Positions 60,132 to 64,000 of a DNA stretch of 64,000 bases are shown piece after piece (within the stretch, counting starts at the first letter, position 1; the number at the start of each line of letters is the position of its first letter). The notes under the pieces were generated by a model. The model searched no databases, had not been told where the DNA came from, and saw only the letters and a list, made by a program, of their open reading frames with translations. The translations under genes were made by a program, and so were the position numbers. The DNA is taken from assembly GCA_002701365.1 (NCBI GenBank), contig NZUK01000012.1, positions 1-64,000 of the forward strand, written 5' to 3'. Source of the DNA: Flavobacteriales bacterium (GTDB lineage Bacteria; Bacteroidota; Bacteroidia; Flavobacteriales; TMED113).

Positions 60132-61925
60132 TTAGTTAAAATCGATTTGATGGATAAATAAATTTTTGTATTCTCCATCACAATCAATAAGTTCTCCATG
60201 AGATCCGTGCTGAATGATGGAACCTGATTTTAGAACAATAATGTTAGAACAACAACTTAAAATAGACAATCTATTTGAGGACAATATTACAGTAGTATCT
60301 TTAAGTTCATGTTTGATATAATTAATTATTTTAATTTCTGTGGAAGAATCCACATTTGATAAAGCATCATCTAATATCAAAAATTTAGGTTTTTTTACAA
60401 GTGCTCTAGCTAACGCAATACGTTGCTTCTGGCCCCCTGATAAAGTAACACCTCCCTCGCCAACAAGTGTGTCAAAACCATCATTAAATGAATGAATTTC
60501 ATCTAATAAACATAAATCCCTCGCAATATTGATCATTTCCAAATCTGTTGCGTCATCTGTCCCGAATAAAATATTATTTTTTATAGAGTTAGAAAATAAA
60601 AAAACATCTTGAGACACATATGCAATTTGATCTCGAAAATTGAACCAATTAAATTTTGTATGTGACACCTCATCAAATAATAAATTTCCATTATTAGGAG
60701 AGATGATACCTGCTAATATTTTTAGCATCGTAGTCTTACCTGAACCAACATGACCAACAATAGCAGTAATTGTATTTTTTTTAATACTGAAGTTTATATT
60801 ATTTAATGCTAAAATATCTGAATCTATATATTTAAATGATAAATTGTTAAAATTGATCGTATTAAAATTAAATTCTGATTTTAACTGATCTTCTGATCTA
60901 TTGTAAAAAATACTATAATCTTTATTATATAAGAATTCATTAATTCTAGCTTGAGAAGCAGCAGCTCTTTGAATTACTTCAGTGACCCAACCAATTGAGG
61001 TTGCTGGCCAAGTTAACATATTAACATATATAATAAATTCCGCTACTTCACCAACAGAAATTACATTTCTAGAAACCAGTATGCCTCCAGCATAAACAGT
61101 TAACAAAATACTCACTCCTACAATTAATAATACCAGTGGAAAAAAAATCGAGTTAATAATAGATAAAGATATACTTTGGTTCATGTAGTCATTTGAAACA
61201 ATACGGAAATAATTTTTAATATCACGCTCTCTGACAAATGACTTAACTAATCTAATCCCTGAAAAAGTCTCTTGAGTAACATTTGTTAATTTAGAAAGTT
61301 TGTTTTGAACATGGCTACTTTGCATATTAATGTAATGACTTACTTTATATATTAAAAAAGATAGAATTGGCAGTGGTGCTAGGACAAACAATGTTAATTG
61401 GGGACTAACAACCAACATTCGAGTTAAAATCAGAATAATAAGAGTGATTAAATTAAAACTATACATAACAGCTGGTCCAAGATACATCCGTACTCTGTTA
61501 ACGTCCTCAGTAATTCTATTTAATAAATCACCAGAATCATTGAGCATATGAAATCTTGATGATAAATTTAAATAGTGATTAAAAATTTCACTCTTCAAAT
61601 CAAATTCAATCTTTCTTGATGCAACAATTATTGTTTGTCGCATATAAAACATTAAAACACCTCTTATTATAGCAAATAAAATTAATAATCCTGCGTAAAG
61701 AGATAATGCCTGGTACAATGAATTCATATCTAGTGATTCACTAGATTGAATCTTCTGAATCACATCAGTAATTAAGTCAAATGACTTACCTATTAAATGC
61801 GCTGGTAGAAGGGCAAAAATATTGCCAAAAACAACAAAAACCAAACCTATAGAAATACGAAATCTATATTTGAAGAAATACTTATTTAAATATTGTAAAC
61901 TTTTCATAAAAAAAATATTTTTCAA
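60132..61925 (-). CDS. ABC transporter, fused permease/ATPase (exporter type)
   Basis: 597 aa; six-TM domain, ATPase GHVGSGKTTMLKIL, TLVGEGGVTLSGGQKQRIALARALVKKPKFLILDDALSNVD. Confidence 0.95.
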   Translation of the reverse strand: MKNIFFMKSLQYLNKYFFKYRFRISIGLVFVVFGNIFALLPAHLIGKSFDLITDVIQKIQSSESLDMNSLYQALSLYAGLLILFAIIRGVLMFYMRQTIIVASRKIEFDLKSEIFNHYLNLSSRFHMLNDSGDLLNRITEDVNRVRMYLGPAVMYSFNLITLIILILTRMLVVSPQLTLFVLAPLPILSFLIYKVSHYINMQSSHVQNKLSKLTNVTQETFSGIRLVKSFVRERDIKNYFRIVSNDYMNQSISLSIINSIFFPLVLLIVGVSILLTVYAGGILVSRNVISVGEVAEFIIYVNMLTWPATSIGWVTEVIQRAAASQARINEFLYNKDYSIFYNRSEDQLKSEFNFNTINFNNLSFKYIDSDILALNNINFSIKKNTITAIVGHVGSGKTTMLKILAGIISPNNGNLLFDEVSHTKFNWFNFRDQIAYVSQDVFLFSNSIKNNILFGTDDATDLEMINIARDLCLLDEIHSFNDGFDTLVGEGGVTLSGGQKQRIALARALVKKPKFLILDDALSNVDSSTEIKIINYIKHELKDTTVILSSNRLSILSCCSNIIVLKSGSIIQHGSHGELIDCDGEYKNLFIHQIDFN

Positions 61926-61996
61926 TTTATTAAATAAAAACGTTACTTTTGTCGTCCATTTAGAATAATAATTATTGAAATATATTCAAGACCACT

Positions 61997-63082
61997 ATGA
62001 AAATATGTAACATTCAAGAAATTCCAGGGATAGAAAAAAATGTACTTGAATATATGCAAGAAAAACAACACGAAAAAGTTGTTTTTTGTTCAGATGAATC
62101 ATCAAATCTAAAAGCTATAATTGCAATTCATAATACAAATTTAGGCCCTGCTCTAGGAGGCACTAGAATGTGGAATTATAGTAGCATTAGTGAAGCGATA
62201 CAGGACGTGTTAAGATTGTCCAGGGGAATGACGTACAAAGCTGCTATAACTGGATTAAATCTAGGTGGGGGAAAAGCTGTAATCATAGGTGACTCAAAGG
62301 ATAAAACTCCTGAAATGATGAATGCATTTGGCAAATTTGTTGAATCTCAATGTGGCCAGTATATTACAGCAGAAGATGTAGGTATGACTACAAAAGATAT
62401 GGAGTTAATCTTTCAAGAAACTAATCATGTTGTTGGTAAACCATTTGAGTTAGGTGGAAGTGGAGATCCCTCAGTTATCACCGCCTATGGGACTTTAATG
62501 GGCATGAAAGGTAGTGCAAAATACAAATGGGGACATGATAGCCTTAAAGATAAGAAAGTGCTAATTCAGGGCGTAGGAAATGTTGGTAAAAACTTAATTA
62601 AATTACTTAACGATGAGGAAGCAATTATCTACGTAAATGATGTCAATGAAGACAAGGTCAAAGAAATAGCAAAAAATTACAATGTAAATATTTTATCAGA
62701 TAACATATATAATGCTGAAGTTGATATTTATGCACCATGTGCATTGGGTGGCACATTAAATGATGAAACAATTCCTCAATTAAAATGCTCTATTATTGCC
62801 GGCGCAGCAAATAATCAATTAGCTCAAGAATACATCCATGATGAAATGCTAGCACGATACAATGTCTTATATGCACCTGATTTTTTGATAAATGCTGGTG
62901 GATTAATAAATGTATATTCTGAACTAAAAGGATACTCTCATGATCAAGTAATGCTAAAAACAGAAAAAATATACAACACGACTATTGAAATCCTAAACAA
63001 ATCTGAAAAGGATAATATTTCAACTCAAAAAGCAGCACTTCAAATCGCTAAAGAACGTGTATTTCAAAAAAATAGCGCATAA
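61997..63082 (+). CDS. Glu/Leu/Phe/Val dehydrogenase (leucine dehydrogenase-like)
   Basis: 361 aa; LGPALGGTRMWNYSS, RGMTYKAAITGLNLGGGKAVI, VLIQGVGNVGKNLIKLL, YAPDFLINAGGLINVY. Confidence 0.93.
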   Translation: MKICNIQEIPGIEKNVLEYMQEKQHEKVVFCSDESSNLKAIIAIHNTNLGPALGGTRMWNYSSISEAIQDVLRLSRGMTYKAAITGLNLGGGKAVIIGDSKDKTPEMMNAFGKFVESQCGQYITAEDVGMTTKDMELIFQETNHVVGKPFELGGSGDPSVITAYGTLMGMKGSAKYKWGHDSLKDKKVLIQGVGNVGKNLIKLLNDEEAIIYVNDVNEDKVKEIAKNYNVNILSDNIYNAEVDIYAPCALGGTLNDETIPQLKCSIIAGAANNQLAQEYIHDEMLARYNVLYAPDFLINAGGLINVYSELKGYSHDQVMLKTEKIYNTTIEILNKSEKDNISTQKAALQIAKERVFQKNSA

Positions 63083-63976
63083 ATGCTTCCCAGAAGACAT
63101 ATAAGAATAAAAGTTTTTCAATCGCTATATACTCTAGCTCAACAAGACAAAGATCATAAATTTGATTTTCAAAGAGAATTTAATAATAATTTGGAAAGTT
63201 ATAAATCACTATACTTTTTTATCATTAACCTATTAAAAATACTAAGAGATGTTGCGAAGGAAGAAATAAAAATAAAAAAAACCAAACTAATCCCATCAGA
63301 AGAAGACTTAAAACCCAATACAAAATTTATTAAAAATACTATATTAAATAAAATTAATAACCAACATAAAAGTGGACACATAGAGAAAGAAAAAGAAAAA
63401 ATACATAGTATTATAAAAAATATTTTTCAACAAGTTAAAAAGTCAAAAAAATATATTGACTATATGAATACTGAGACAACGAAAAATGATGAGGAAAAAA
63501 GCATTATACTTTTTATACTGAAAAAATATGTGATTATAAACGAAAAGATTCATGATATAATAGAAGATTATTCAATATATTGGAATGATGACCTGATTGT
63601 CATATACAACTTGATTTTAGAAAAAATTAACAACAACAAATCCATTAATACAATAAAATTGTTTCGCAAAAAAGATGATGAAGTATTTGCTGAAAAACTT
63701 ATCCAAACAACAATTGACAAAGAACATGATACAAGTTTAATTATATATAGTTTAGCAAAAAACTGGGACAAAGAGCGTATAGCATTAAGTGACTTAATAC
63801 TTATGAGAATGGCTATAACCGAAATAAGTTACTTGAAAAATATTCCTCACAAAGTCACTTTAGATGAGTATATTGAAATATCTAAGGAATATAGTACACC
63901 GAAAAGTAATGAATTCATTAATGGAATATTGGATGTTTTTATAAAAGATAATTTAGGAAAAAAAATAAAGGAATAA
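63083..63976 (+). CDS. nusB: Transcription antitermination factor NusB (long Bacteroidota form)
   Basis: 297 aa; MLPRRHIRIKVFQSLYTLAQ start, C-terminal NusB core WDKERIALSDLILMRMAITEISYLKNIPHKVTLDEYIEISKEYSTPKSNEFINGILD. Confidence 0.9.
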   Translation: MLPRRHIRIKVFQSLYTLAQQDKDHKFDFQREFNNNLESYKSLYFFIINLLKILRDVAKEEIKIKKTKLIPSEEDLKPNTKFIKNTILNKINNQHKSGHIEKEKEKIHSIIKNIFQQVKKSKKYIDYMNTETTKNDEEKSIILFILKKYVIINEKIHDIIEDYSIYWNDDLIVIYNLILEKINNNKSINTIKLFRKKDDEVFAEKLIQTTIDKEHDTSLIIYSLAKNWDKERIALSDLILMRMAITEISYLKNIPHKVTLDEYIEISKEYSTPKSNEFINGILDVFIKDNLGKKIKE

Positions 63977-64000
63977 TAATATTATATTATTTTTGACAAA

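Overview
An AT-rich 64 kb chromosomal segment, almost certainly from a Bacteroidota (Flavobacteriia-like) bacterium. This rests on gene families and gene order, Bacteroidota-type promoters (TTTG-N18/19-TAnnTTTG), T9SS C-terminal sorting domains, GSII glutamine synthetase, fused SecDF, DUF3276 and DUF4199. Coding density is high and most of it is core genome: three tRNAs, SRP RNA, xerC/rpsU, purM-prfA-pyrF, a PorE-like OmpA protein, secDF, mdh, gyrB, ftsE, murB, a complete nqrABCDEF-apbE locus, a T9SS plug protein, pruA-divIC-methylmalonyl-CoA mutase-meaB, a parvulin/SurA trio with guaB, glycosyltransferases, an ABC exporter, an amino-acid dehydrogenase and nusB. I see no phage, IS element, CRISPR array or defence island. 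The most notable items are: (i) one 1024-aa ORF fusing a shortened MutA-like region to a complete MutB methylmalonyl-CoA mutase; (ii) an unlisted 57-aa TatA-like ORF 15 bp downstream of secDF; (iii) a small Cys-rich NqrM-like protein convergent with apbE/nqr; (iv) a 27-bp guaB/PPIase spacer made entirely of nine AAT repeats; (v) two T9SS cargo genes on the strand opposite to secDF, mdh and gyrB. Comparisons to gene order in other genomes are from memory and were not checked by search.
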